This document shows, in pieces, positions 15,001-26,800 of a DNA stretch of 64,000 nucleotides. Below the pieces are notes generated by a model. The model ran no database searches, was not told the DNA's origin, and was given only the letters and a program-made list of their open reading frames with translations. Positions within the stretch are counted from its first letter, which is position 1, and each line of letters begins with the position of its first letter. The position numbers and the translations under genes were made by a program. The stretch comes from Dromaius novaehollandiae (taxonomy: Eukaryota; Chordata; Aves; Casuariiformes; Dromaiidae), in assembly GCF_036370855.1 (NCBI RefSeq), contig NC_088103.1, forward strand, positions 6,015,404 to 6,079,403. The letters are read 5' to 3'.

Positions 15001-15700
15001 GTGCAGCTTTGCCAAGCGCTGCAGGACACTGCCCTTGGCTGTGATGTAGGGGCACTGTGCTCTGTGCTACGCCGGTATGATGCCATGGTCCCTTTGTCCC
15101 CCTCCTGCCCCAAAGCCATAGTGAGAGGCTATCCTGCAGCCCACAGACCCAGCTCTGAGAAAGTTTTCCGTGGGGCCATTCCCAGGGGCAGTAAACACCT
15201 GGGAAAGGGACCCCAAATCTGTGCCTATGCAGCAACACAGGTGTCTTCTTTGGGCAAGGCAGAAAAGCACTCCAGATACCAGCACGCAGGTCCAAGGGAC
15301 AGTGAGACCTCAGAGAGGGCACTGGGGCTTCTCCCAGAAGGTCATGTCACCTCCTGTGTCTCCGCTTCCTCACCTGCTGTACAGGCACGATCCCTCCCTA
15401 ACAGAGCAAGGCCTTGAAACATATAACCACCGTGATGCCAGGAACGGAGCACATCTGTCTGCATCCAAGCTGCAACGACCCACCAAGGGACACAGTACTG
15501 TGGGATCACAGCAGACGTAGCAAGGTCTTGAGCAAGAGCCAAAGTGTCCTGGTCCTGAAGGTGGACAGGGTCAGCGGCTGCACTGTGCTCCCCCAGAGGC
15601 TGAGATCAGTGAGCAGATGTGCTCTGCCGGAAGGAGCCAGTAGCGCTAACAGGAATACAGGTCAAGGCAATACGCCTGGCAGAAAGACAAACAAGCTGGG
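1..15700. other. Intergenic stretch, no gene recognised
   Basis: I read both strands for conserved exon-like peptides, splice-flanked open frames, RNA genes and known repeats and found none I can support. Human CALY is followed by ZNF511 and TUBGCP2 on this side. I see no zinc-finger exon or gamma-tubulin-complex exon here, so those genes are either further out or moved. Open frames are short, start at arbitrary ATGs, lack conserved motifs and mostly overlap frames on the other strand. The DNA is moderately GC-rich with scattered AT-rich patches near 2,850-2,980, 8,700-9,060, 10,240-10,340, 11,540-12,060 and 14,440-14,480 (a poly-T/A tract). Non-coding RNAs and diverged repeats cannot be excluded by eye. 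Confidence 0.5.
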
Positions 15701-16654
15701 ACAAGAGCACACATTTATTGTTGCTTACAGAAAAGCTGCCCATCATCACATTCATTCTGGCTCTTCAAAAAACCTGCCAGAGCTCACCTTGAGGCAAGGA
15801 TCACAATTTCTAGAGAAATACACAGTTGGGGAAAAGCACCATCGCATCACTGCAGCGGCTGAAATGCAGAGGGACAAACACAAGGTCTAGCCAGGAGTAG
15901 GGAGCATGACTGCATGCCAGCCACAGCACACACACTTTAAGGTTTCAAATAAAAAAAGACAAGACCCTACCCAGAAGCACTGGAAGTAAATGGAGTCCAT
16001 TTTAGCCTTGCAATTCACAATGGCTTTTTCAAACAAAATCAGCAAAGTCTAAATGAGATTTCTAAAGCTCTCGAAGTAAAACGCAGGGCATGTTAACATC
16101 TGCTGTCACTAGACAGCAGCATCAACAAGCTTAGCTGCAAAGGGCTGCTGTTCTCCTGGCCTTCCCAGAGCTTGCATCTTCCCTCTCCATGTCTTGGACA
16201 ACCAGCAGCTGCAATACCCAAAAGAGAAAAACCAAAATTGAAGCAACACTTTGGATGAATTAACAGCCCTCCTGGTGCTGACAGCTGAAATTTGCTGTCA
16301 GACACAGGCAGCCTTGGCACTTGGCAAGGGAGGGACACAATTCAGTCCATTCAACTGGTCCATGGAGAAGCTGAAAACCATGAACAGCAGAGGGTTTCTA
16401 TGGTGTGATCCTGCCTTCTGGCAGCTACAGACACAGACAGGGAAAATGTAGGCAATAACCATTGGGACAACATTGTTCCAACTGATGGGAGAAGGGTGGG
16501 GAACAAAGAGATCCCTCAGGACAAAATAAACCCTTTGTTCCAGCCCCAGCCCACTCAGGACTGTCTTTTGCTTGCTTGGTTTTGGAAACAGGACTGGCGT
16601 TGACAGAGCTACGTCCTGTGGAGCAACAGCTGGCATGTGCGCTGGACTCCTGCC
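15700..16654 (-). other. CALY: CALY 3' UTR with poly(A) signal
   Basis: This lies downstream of the CALY stop codon on the minus strand. A canonical AATAAA (plus-strand TTTATT at 15714-15719) is the first good poly(A) signal and implies a 3' UTR of about 0.95 kb. No other open frame here looks real. The 3' boundary is inferred from the signal alone. Confidence 0.55.
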
Positions 16655-19600
16655 CTACTCCTGATGGCCTCCTGCCACATCTTTGACGTTCTCGGCCTCC
16701 TTCAGGGCACCGACCACCGGCATCCATGGGGATGGCAGATCCGGGAGGCTCTTCTTGCCTTGGCTAAAGTGGTTGATGGCCATGTAGAGACTTCCCTGAG
16801 GTCCTGTCTCCTGCTCCGTGTAGTACATCTCCAGGACTGCCGGGCTGCAGTGCTTGTGCTGGGGAGCAGAAGAGGAAAGGAGGAGGAGGCAGCTGGGAAG
16901 AGCCCAGTCACCTGCAGCCACCTTGCACCCAAGCAGCCCTGGCATGAGCACTTTGCGGGTGCCCTGGGGCCCAGATCAGCCTTCACGTTCTCCCGTGACG
17001 GCTCTGGGAACATCTATTGCTCATCCCTATCTACCACATCCGCCAGCACCATGCAGTGACCAGGCTGCTTCCCACCTCCAAGCCGGCAGTAACCCCAACA
17101 GCAAGGACGTCTGTGCCCCTGCAGGCTCAGCAACGCCAGGTGAGACCTGGCAACCCATGGTGAGACCCCAGGGCTTCCTCCCTCTCCTGTGGCCCCAGTG
17201 GAGGAGTGAGCAGCATCTCAAGGCCACTGAGGGTCCACGCTCCTCTCCAGGCTGTGTCTGCCCACCCTCGACAGGCCAAGTGCTCCCTCCCCAGTTCAGC
17301 TGTGGGGTTGGAACAGTTCATGGTGCCCACAGGAGAAAGTGCGAGGCCCACCAGTCTCCCATCCTCCTCCTCAAGGGGATCTTTGCAGATGGGGTGTTTG
17401 CTGGGGCCTCCAGCTTGTTCTCCAGGGGCAGAGACGTCCCAAAGAAGGGGGAAGGTGACATGGAGTTTGATCCAGTAAGGCTGGATCCAGCTCTCTGTCA
17501 TGCTTATGTCACAGCCTCAACAAAAGTCATTCAGGAGAAAGGACAGGGCTTGAGGCTGCCTGCGCAGAAGGTGCAGCAGTCCTGAAAGGAGCAGCCTGAA
17601 ACCCTCCAGGGGTCGGAACGGCAGTATTCGAACGGGGCTGCCGGAGAGTTCATCAGCCCCCAGGACCGGGCGCCCACCTTACCTTGAACACAAAGCCCTC
17701 AGGGCAGCTCAGCTGATCATACCACAAGGCCTTGTACATGACGAGCATGAGGAGGCAGGCGAGGAAGGCCATCGTGACGAGAATGAGCCCCGTCAGCTGC
17801 GGGGACAGAAAGGAAGGGAGTCCAGGAGTGCAGTCAGGCACAAGATGGGAGGAGATGGGGGGAACTGATCCAGCTGCACGTGAGCACTGTGCAGCATGTG
17901 AGCTCTGGGCTATCCCTTCTGCATGCTACCTTGTCTGACTCAAATCATTCTGTATCTTGGGCACCCAAAAATATACCTGCCTCAGATTTCTTAGTTCTTG
18001 GCTGTGATGATCACTGTATACCTTGCTAGACTCATCCAGCTTTCACTCAGTCTCCTCTGCCTATGCGAGTGGCAGCACACACAGGGGACATGAGGGCATA
18101 TTCTATGCCCAAAAGCTCCCTGCTCAAACCAACGTGAAGACCAGGAGGGATCGGAGCATCCTTTGGCAGCATTACTTCAGATGCAGGCAGAGCACCCCAA
18201 GGTGGGGTTAACCCACAAGCCAGTCCCTAGGCAAAATGAGGATCCAGATGCCAAGTGTCACCTTGTCCTTGGCGGGGACAGGGTCACATCACTGCAGCAG
18301 CACACGGCTTAGCACAAACTGTGACGGCTGTAAGGGCCGTGATGTGAGCAGCCCTGGCCAGATGTTGGCCAGCAGCTCAGGGTTGGCTTGCCAAGAGGAG
18401 TTCAAAGCAGAGGGAGCCCTCTGAGGCTGCGTTCCTTTCCAGAGGAGCAGGCTGCCATGCTGGTCTCTAAAGAAGGGACAGGTAATATTGCCTCAGTATA
18501 CAGCAACGTTTTTCCCGGACCTGGCTTCTCTCCCCACTGCCAGCAATGCATGGAGGTTAGGAACCTGCAAGGTGCTGGGCTCAGGCTGCATCCAGGGGAC
18601 ATCAGGAGAACAGCAGCCTTGGAAAGAGCTCTGCTTGTCCTGCCTGGGCTGGCTCTGTAAGCTGAGACTGTCATTTTGAACATGACTTGGGCCAGGAAAC
18701 ACAAGTGGCAGAGCAACTATTTCTGGTGCTACAAAACGTGCAGGCCCAGCCTGACTTGGAACGGTGGGAGCCTGCGGTCCCACTCTGCCAGGCAGCATGG
18801 CAAAGCCCCAGCCAGGCCTCTCCGCTGCCGGCATCCTGGCAAAACCCCTCAACCAGGAGCTTTGTGATCCCCCAGCTCCGGCCTGAGCAATGAGAGGAGG
18901 ATCCTGCCTGTACCCTGCAGCCAAGCTTCGCTGCTTGCCCCAGGTGCTGCTGGCAGCTGCGGGCAATTCAGATCTGCTTGCACCATGCACCGAAAATGCC
19001 AGCCTTTCCCAAATAAAATCCCAGGAGAGCAGTGATCACTGCTGGCTCTGCCAGCCAGGAGCCTGCATGGGGACTCCAGTCACTGAAGCCCCTGCCCAGC
19101 TGCATCTTCCTCACTGTTTTTGCTTTGCCACAACTCTGTTCCTCCAACAGTCCAGAGAGGCTTGAGAGTCACCGGACCATGTCCACAGGCACAAAGAGGT
19201 CTCAAAGTGTAGGGAGACCATCCAGAGGGACTCTGCTAGGGGCAGGGGGGAACTGGCCATTGGGAACCCCACCAAGTTCAGCAAGGAGAAATGCGAAGCA
19301 TTGGCCTGGGACAGAGCAGCCCTGTGCACAGGGACAGGCAGCAGCCTTGGAAAAAAGGATCTGTCCATTACTCATGCTTGGTGGGTGAACGGATGGGACA
19401 GGACACATGCCCCAGGGACGCTGAGAACAGAGAGAATGAGCCACACGTGCAAGCAAAAAGTAGAGGTGGAGAAAACTCAAGAGGTGGAAGTCCAGCTGAG
19501 GGGGAGCCAAAAGGGCTTTGCTCTGAACAGATCAGGGTGTAAAGATGCAACAGACATGAAAGAAATGAGCAGGGGAGGGAGGACTCTGGGCTAATTGGTC

Positions 19601-21876
19601 CTATGAATTAGCCAGGCTGCACTAATCAGGGCTGATAGAATGCTGGCTATCCTCCCCTATCAAGAGAGCAGAGGCTGCTGGGTGAGCCAGCACAGCGAGA
19701 CCAGCTCATCTGGAAAATATTAGGAAACAGAGCAAAATCTCACTCTGCACACATCTGGCCAGCAGACCTGACTGCACTCTCTGGATCAGCAGCAGATTTT
19801 CCCTGTATCGGCATCCCTGTGCAAGGGAAAATCCTTTTGTTATCAACCCCTGCGGAGGAAGCACTTGTGGGTGCAGAGAGGGATGTGAATTACCTTGACT
19901 TTTTCTGATACTTCATCGTAGAGGTTTACATTCAGCTTTTTAATCCCTGGGATGTATAACTTCCTCTGCTGCTGCTGCTGGAGCTTATATTCCGTCCGGG
20001 TCTTGACAATCATCTGAAAAAGGGAAAACCAGTGAGAAACATCACTGCCAGGCAGGAAAAGGCAGAGTTACCCAGCAATGACCCATAGAATGACACACAC
20101 TTGTCAGATGTGCCTAGCCCTACATCCTCTGGGGATGGACCTGGGGGTCCAAGTGGCAAGTTCCCAGCACTGCTTTAGCCTGCAATGATCCTGTCCCCTG
20201 CAGTCCACATTGCACCCCAAAACTGTGGAGCATGTCTGATCCCAGGCTGCAGTAACAGTGCGTGGTGCAAAGGCTGCAAAATTGCAACCTGCAGGAAGTG
20301 GGACTGCCTGTGAAAATTTGTCAGAGTGACAGGGGAGCCAGAGGTGCCTGTGGAGATCTGGAGAGTGGTTACGACAGCAGGATGCTGACTACGGCCTTTG
20401 CACAAAGGGGACTGAAAAGCAGGCTGTGTGTCCCCGCTCTTTACATTAGACAGAAGAGGTCAGGCATAAGGCTGCGGCACTGGAGAGATGAAGCCTATCT
20501 AGTCTGGATATGCCGACTGCATAGGATCTCCTGCTTCCCTGACCGGTGCGTCCTCCCAAACATCAGGTCATTGCTCCCAGCCCATGTCAGCAGTCTGCAG
20601 ATGGTTCAGGTAGAAGCACTGCTCTGTTTTGCACACCCTTAGACTGACTTCTGCTTAGCAGAAGGGAATTGCTCTGAAGGGAGGACCAAACCCCAGTGCT
20701 GCCTGCAGCAGCAGCAAATCGCAGGTCTTAGTTCTGTTCCCTCACTGAAACCACCTGGCACTTCCCCAGGTGCCTACAAACCTGGGAGCAGAGAGCGCTA
20801 CAGGGTGATTCTGGCCTCAGTGGTGCAGAGAGGTCAGATTGCTTCAACAGAGACCAGCTTTGCCCTGGGGAACTGGTAAAATCTCTCTCACTAATGCCAC
20901 GTCCTGCACACACATGCACCAACCTGCAAACGAACACACAGCACACATACGGGTACAGCAAATGCAGCTCTAACGTGTGCACAAGACGAGTACAGCGCAT
21001 GTGTGCACACACTGGCATAACACACGTGCACACAGCGGTGTAATGCACTTGCAAATGTGCACAGCAGGTACATATGCTCAGCACAAGCATACGTACATGG
21101 CACAAGACACGTACAAGCACAATACATGCATACACACGGATGTACGGCATGTACCTGCACACAAGACACACACATGCACACACAAATGTACAACATACGC
21201 AAATCTGGGGCACACGTAACACAGGCGCAGCAAACGCACACAAAAGCACAGTAAACACCGCACGGTCATGCACGCATGACATGTGCCACGCAGTGCACAA
21301 CAGCTGTGTACCACACATGCCTGCACACATGAAAACACACGCATAGGATATGTACAGTGCACACACAGCACATGCAAATGTATGCAGCAAAAAGTATACA
21401 CAGGCAGACATAGACTAGCACGTAAATACATGGCAGGCATATGCATAGAGAACATGTGCATGCACACACATGCATCCATTCCCAAGGGAATCTAGAAAAC
21501 AATATTCACATTCCCTTGAGAACAGAGATCTTTAACAGATGAAGACTGGCTTCCCCTTTCCTGCCAGCCCAGGAGAGGTTGCTGTGTACTGCATACAGAG
21601 CAGTGCAAGACATGACCTGAGCACGTCTGTATCAGCACAGTCTAGCAGGAACTGGAAGGAAGAAGCCACCCCACCACCCTGCGGCAAAGCAAAGCTAACA
21701 CTGATGAAGCACACTAGCCATCACAGGGCACAGCCTGCGTCTACCTTGTCTGGGAAGGGCTGCTGCAGCTGGCTGGCATCCAGAGGGGTTATCAAGGGAA
21801 CATTATCGAAGTCGTCACCACCTCCATGCTGTTCCTTTTCAGTCTTCTCGGAGACACTGGCCCCCAGCTTCACCAT
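16655..21876 (-). CDS. CALY: Calcyon, neuron-specific vesicular protein (NSG family)
   Basis: Single-pass vesicle membrane protein of the NSG/calcyon family. Mammalian calcyon binds clathrin light chain and acts in endocytosis and receptor trafficking in neurons. Coding exons: 21745-21876, 19894-20013, 17683-17796 and 16655-16858. All junctions are GT-AG in phase 0 and give 189 residues. The N terminus MVKLGASVSEK and the NVPLITPLDASQLQ stretch match the family's conserved head. Exon 2 begins MIVKTRTEYKL and carries five glutamines. Exon 3 encodes the transmembrane helix (about residues 85-105) followed by MYKALWYDQLSCPEGF, a family hallmark. The last exon carries LEMYYTEQE and a tail with SPWM. 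The gene lies next to PRAP1 and ECHS1, as in human, which supports CALY over NSG1 or NSG2. The tail resembles NSG1/NSG2 rather than the long Ala-rich mammalian calcyon tail. A non-coding first exon probably lies in the CpG island near 25.5 kb. The start is the ATG of the conserved MVKLG. Confidence 0.9.
20907..21480. repeat. CA-rich alternating purine-pyrimidine tract in CALY intron
   Basis: About 570 bp dominated by degenerate CACACATGCA/TACATGCACA words on the plus strand, with no fixed period. It sits in the CALY intron between the first two coding exons. It is stop-poor on the minus strand, which creates a spurious 227-residue frame rich in Cys, Val and Met. Alternating purine-pyrimidine DNA of this kind can adopt Z-form. 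The same word set recurs around SPRN at 33.9-36.1 kb. Confidence 0.8.
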
Positions 21877-24800
21877 GGCCCAGATCCGGTGCTGTAAGAG
21901 AAGGAGGGACACAGCTCACCGTCTCCAATCCCTGCAGCCACATCAAGACCCAGCAGGCTTCCTGAGGCCTGCTGCACTTGCGGCTTGGCCCAGCCCAGCA
22001 GAGAGCCCTCCAGAACCAATGCCAGGGGGCCAGGTGGAAAAGCACTGCGCAAACCCTCAGCCGCTTGCCCAGGGCTCAGACCTGCACACTCTGAACCGGA
22101 CCAGAGGAAGGCACAATTCCTGGGCTGAACTGAAATGCTCCAGCTCCACCTGCGATGCTAAACTCCAGGGAGGTGCCTGATACACTAAACTTCCTTCTCC
22201 AGTTGTCTGAGTGCCATGCTCCTGGCCTGTCCCTTGTGCACGTCCCTAAACAACACTCAGGTCCCTGAGCATTCGGACTGTGGAGCTGGTGCTGGGACCT
22301 CGCCTCCATCTGGCCCTGCAGACAGTCTCCTCCATTAAAGGCAAAGCTTAATGCACCTATTACCATCGCCATGTGCCCACAGAGGGCAGACGGGCTGTCT
22401 AACGGTGTGCTACTAAGGGAAGACACAAGTTTAGATCCTATTTCCCTAAGCGAATGAGAGCTGTGGCTTGCTGCAAAGATTTTATGCAAAAAAAAAAAAA
22501 AAAAAAAAAAAGGAAGAAAAATATCAAGCTAAAGAAAAACATAATCAGTTTTATAAGCAGTCTTCTCTTCTCTCAAATTTTCTGCCTCATTCAGAGACAA
22601 GCTGCTATACCTGAGGGTCAAAGCAGATGACAATCCTGATCCTCATGTTCAACACTTCTACTGGATGGAAAAGTGCGTTCCCAGGCTGGGATTAAGTCTC
22701 ACAAGGGATTCCCTCTGTAAAGAACCACAATCCTCTTTGCTGACTTCTCAGGGAGCAGTTTTTCCTCACAGAAACGGCAGGTTCAAAAGCTGCAGCTTGT
22801 GCATTTGTGTTCACCAGCACGGAGTTGCGTGCCAACAGCACGCACGCCCGTGCATCACGATGGTAAAGGAAGGGGAAGCAACAAGTAAAACCTACCAGGA
22901 CACATGGACCAGGGGTTTCTTTCAGGGTGTCTCTCCCCATGCAATGAAGGATCCACTCCTGAGCCAAGCAAGAAGCTTTGTCTTGTGCACAAGACAATGT
23001 GGAAGAATTTAGACTGCCCTAGTGTTGTAAAACATACATTTCCAAAGCTTATCTCCTAGGGGAAAATGGATCAGCATACAGTTTTGTGACTGAAAGCATT
23101 AAATTAATTCATTATCCTCTGCATAGAAGGTTTCTGTTGCAGGAGAGCCACGTGAGACCGCGTGATGACAGGAAACTGTTCAAGGATGACACTGGGACAA
23201 GACAAAGACAATGACCAACTTGCAGAGTGGCAGGAATATCTGGCCCAAGCACCTGTGACAGCTTTGCCCTGCTCGGTCTGGCTATCAGCGTCGTCAGAGA
23301 TGGCCTGGGGTCCCCAAGCCCTGCTGGTGGGGACTAAGAGCCCCCAGCTGCTGGGCAGAGAAGTTGCAACAGGTCCGCTGCTTGTGCGGAGCCAGGATGG
23401 AGGCATTCCCGACCGCGTTGGCTTGCAGCATATCCTCACCTTCGCTTGGCTGCAGCATCGATTTCATCTCTCCCATTGCTCTCTGAGGGTGTCACGGACA
23501 CACAGCAACCCTGTCTGGCTCCCTGGGCACTGCTGTAACCCAGAAGGGTTAGAGGGAGCAGGCACCATGGCAGGCTAGGGGTTGTTCCTATTCCTTGTCT
23601 CTGCACCAGATGTTTTCACCTCCGTGAGGGATCTGATGCCCATCTACAAGGACTACAAAATATCCCTTTAAACTGCATGGTGCAGAGGAAGAAGGACCAG
23701 CCTAACACCATTAGCCATCAGCAGACAGCAAGTAGCCATCATCACAGCATGGAAATACAGGCACAACAGACACTGTGTCCTACTGAGTCTCCTCAAATGA
23801 GGAGGCAGATGACTGAAGTCAGGATCTCCTGCCCAGCAACTCCCACAAAACCACAGGCTGGGAAAGCTCCGTCTCCAAGCAATCGAACGTGGGCACACAG
23901 CCCACGCTCATGCCGTGAGACTGGTGGCAGAGGATGCAGCATGCATCGGGTCCCTGCATGTGAGCTGTGAAGGATGCAGGATTGCCAGGACAGCCTCCAG
24001 GGCCTCCCTGCCGAAGCTGGGAATCCGCTAGGGCTTTTGGTGTGCAGGATCAGGAACGAACGTACAGCACATCCTCCTGCAAAGACCACCCTCCCTCGCT
24101 GCTCAACACAGCTCTGGTGGGAATGCATGGACCAGCCCACTCTGGGATCATCAGGATCCGCTTGGGTTTTTTTTCAAGCTTTGCTCTGCAACCAGGAGAG
24201 CTACCAGCAGACTTCGAAATAAAAGAATACCAAAAAAAAAACAGCAGTACACAGGGCTGTGGGAAAGCCAAGGGAGGTGGGAGCTTTGGCTTTACTGCTC
24301 CTGAGAAAACACCTGTGCACTTGTAGTTTTATCCAATACTTCTACCTATACCACTAGGTCCTGGATACTGCCTTCCCCTACAAAACTGGCCTCTCCTACT
24401 GTCTTTGACCATTGCAGTTACAGCAATTACAGCATTGTTCTGGCTACTTAGACCATGCACAACGCTTTTATAGTGGGGACAAGCCTTGCACCTATACCTC
24501 CTCCTCCTTTCCTCCGTGGGGGTTTTGGGGTACACCTTCCTACAGACTGCACTGCTCACGAAACACAGACCTGCTCAGAAACCTGCAGGGCCGCTTCATG
24601 CTAGGACCAACGCTCTAGCTCTTCAAATTGGGGAAGACAGGCCAGAAGCAAAGCAAACTGGTCTCTTCCTTTATCCTGGATGCCTCATTCTAGCAAAGCT
24701 CCTTGTTCAGAGCTAAAAGACGCTTTTCCGTGACTGTACTTAAAATTCCTCCGCAACACTAGGTAAAATATTGACAGTCTTAGGCAGTTTGGCATCCAGT

Positions 24801-25502
24801 GCTGGAGTGGAGGATCTCAGCTCTGATAATATTTGACCCCTTGCCTAAAACCTGAGTTGAAGGTGCCCTCTGTTTTCTAGCTCCCGCACTTTCGCAGCAA
24901 GGTTTGCAAATGGTATATGACCGTCACGAGCGTAAAGACAGCCTCGGTTTCCACCCTGCCAACAAACTTGCCGAGGCCGCTTATATGCAGCAACGCAAAG
25001 GCAGGTATGGCTGCGCCCGCGTCCCAGGACGGTCCGAGGTGGGTTTGCTTCGGCCAACGCTGAGCCGGGTGCTGCTCGGGTCAACCCGCCGGGCAGCTTT
25101 GGGGTGAAAACCAGCACCCCTGTCGCTCCCCAGCCCCAGGAGGAGCCACCTGCCTCCTCATTCACCCTCCGAGGGCTGGATTAGCCGCAGCCGGCCTCGG
25201 GCCTCCCTCCTCCCCCGGGGCGGGGGGGCTTTGGCCGGATCCTCTCGCGCCCATCGCCACCAACGCGGCCGTGCAGCCTCTCCCCCCTTCCCGCTGCGCA
25301 GCGCCCGGGACGCCCTGAGGGGGACGGCGGGGCGGGGGGGGGGGGGGGGGCGGCGGCGGTGCCGCAGTGGGCGGGGAGCGGCCACCGTGGGGAGCCTCGC
25401 GCAGCCGGGGCGGGCGGCGGGTCGGAGCCCCCGTCCCGTCCCGTCCCGTCCCGTCCCCGCGGAGCCCCCCCCGCCCCGGGACGCGGAGCGGCCCGCACTC
25501 AC
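21877..25502 (-). other. CALY: CALY intron 1 (inferred), no further gene
   Basis: The first coding exon of CALY and the putative non-coding exon in the CpG island are about 3.6 kb apart. A minus-strand donor-like GTGAGT lies with its GT at 25501-25502. The stretch between contains the poly(A) run at 22.49 kb, short A or T homopolymers near 24.17 and 24.23 kb, and no exon-like conserved peptide on either strand. Confidence 0.45.
22488..22511 (+). repeat. Poly(A) run of 24
   Basis: An uninterrupted run of 24 adenines in CALY intron 1, followed by an A-rich stretch. No recognisable retrotransposed gene or LINE body precedes it, so it may be a simple homopolymer or the tail of a very old retrocopy. 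Confidence 0.7.
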
Positions 25503-25735
25503 CCGCCGCCGCGCTGCCTGCAGGGCTGCGCCCGCCCCGCCCCGCGCCGCGGCCCTCGTTGCCCGGCAACGCCGCACGCGCGCCGCGCTCCCAGGGGGCT
25601 GCGCGCGCCGCGGCGGTTGCGGTGACGCGCCGTGGGCACGCGCGCCCCGCCCCGCCCCGCCCCCCCCTCCCTCCGCGCTCTGAGGGGGCTGCGCGCGCCG
25701 CGGCCGTTACGGCGGTCGCGGTGACGCGGCTTCAA
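25180..25735 (-). promoter_or_regulatory. CALY: CpG island, probable CALY promoter and first non-coding exon
   Basis: Extremely CpG-dense DNA. It holds a (CCGTC)n run near 25431-25457, a run of 17 G at 25334-25350 and a run of 18 G at 25738-25755. A minus-strand splice donor (GTGAGT, GT at 25501-25502) suggests that CALY exon 1 lies just above 25503. Two near-identical segments share GGGGGCTGCGCGCGCCGCGG and then GGTGACGCG, at about 25586-25627 and 25685-25729, so part of the island is a local duplication. Long open frames here on both strands are by-products of GC richness. Confidence 0.6.
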
Positions 25736-26559
25736 ATGGGGGGGGGGGGGGGGGGAATGGCCGGTGGGGGGTTTCCTTTTAACGGCCCCGCTGAGGCGAA
25801 GTCACTCGCCGCGTTTATCAGAACGCGCCACCCGGGGCGGCGAAAGAACCCCAAAGAAAAGCCTCAAATTAACCATCGCGCACAATAAAAGCCCCTGGAC
25901 AAGTCGCAAGAAATTACGCTTCTTCAGGGCCTGTTAAAAGCAGAAGCGTGAGCCTCAAGAGGCCCAAATTTTGTCCATGAACTAATGAGAGGTGTCCATG
26001 AACAACCGTAAAATGTGTCCCTGACCTAAAATCGCTCTAGACTTGGGAAAAAATGCTCTCTTTACCACACAAAATGCAGCGGGTTGCCTGCGCCAACTCT
26101 GAGCCGCCGTGCGGCCTTACAGAAGCCGGGGCGCATCCAGGCATCCCGTCCCTGGTCTGCAGCTCCCTTTCACGGAGAAATACCCCCCAAGCGGAAAGCT
26201 GGATCGTTTCCTCAAAATCGCAGCCATTAAGCCTGCAAGCTTTTAATATAAATATTAAAGCAGGCTGTAAACAGGAACTGGGGTTTCTCCGCACATACTT
26301 ATGTGCAGGTACCCCGGGGTTTCAAGCGGCGTTTGAAGTGCGGTCACAAGCGTATCGTATGCTTTGATTGAGGCCTAAAGCTTTCAAGTTAATGCATTTA
26401 TCCTTTTTGGTTAGCACGGTTCATAAAATATTTATGGGGGCATTTTGTAAGTAAAAGAGATGGGCTGCTCGCCGGGGGAATATTGTTTGCAGTAAACTTT
26501 GATCTCCCTCTCGAAAGCCAAGAGGAAGGATTAATGGCTCCCGTGGCCGCGTCCTGCTG

Positions 26560-26800
26560 GCGGCTGTCCCGCCAGCCCTGCCCGCCTGGCGCTGCCCTTT
26601 GCCCGCGGCAGCCTCCACGTGGCCACGCAGGGCCGGAGTCCACCGACGGCCGAGCCATGGACCGGTAAGGCCCTCGGCTCTTTCCCCCGCAGCCCCCCGC
26701 GCGCGCCAGGCCCGGCCGCCCCGGCGCTGTGGGCCGGCCGGGAGCAAGGCCGCAGCAGCGGCTCTGCGGGATGCAGGCGCCGAAGCGGCCCTGCGGCAGC
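26560..26800 (+). promoter_or_regulatory. PRAP1: CpG-rich promoter region of PRAP1
   Basis: GC- and CpG-rich block flanking the first coding exon of PRAP1, with AT-rich sequence on the upstream side (26.4-26.5 kb). It surrounds the start codon at 26657 and the first splice donor. I see no clear TATA box at a fitting distance, so the start site is not placed. Confidence 0.45.

Noticed and set aside
20728-21411. Minus-strand frame of 227 codons rich in Cys, Val and Met
   Set aside because: It lies in the CA-rich simple-sequence tract within the CALY intron; composition, not selection, keeps it open.
22430-22511. Poly(A) run as the tail of a processed pseudogene
   Set aside because: The sequence before it shows no coding similarity or poly(A) signal, so a simple homopolymer is the safer reading.
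25158-25888. Several long frames on both strands in the CALY CpG island
   Set aside because: They are Arg/Pro/Ala-rich products of CpG density and G or C homopolymers, with no conserved peptide.
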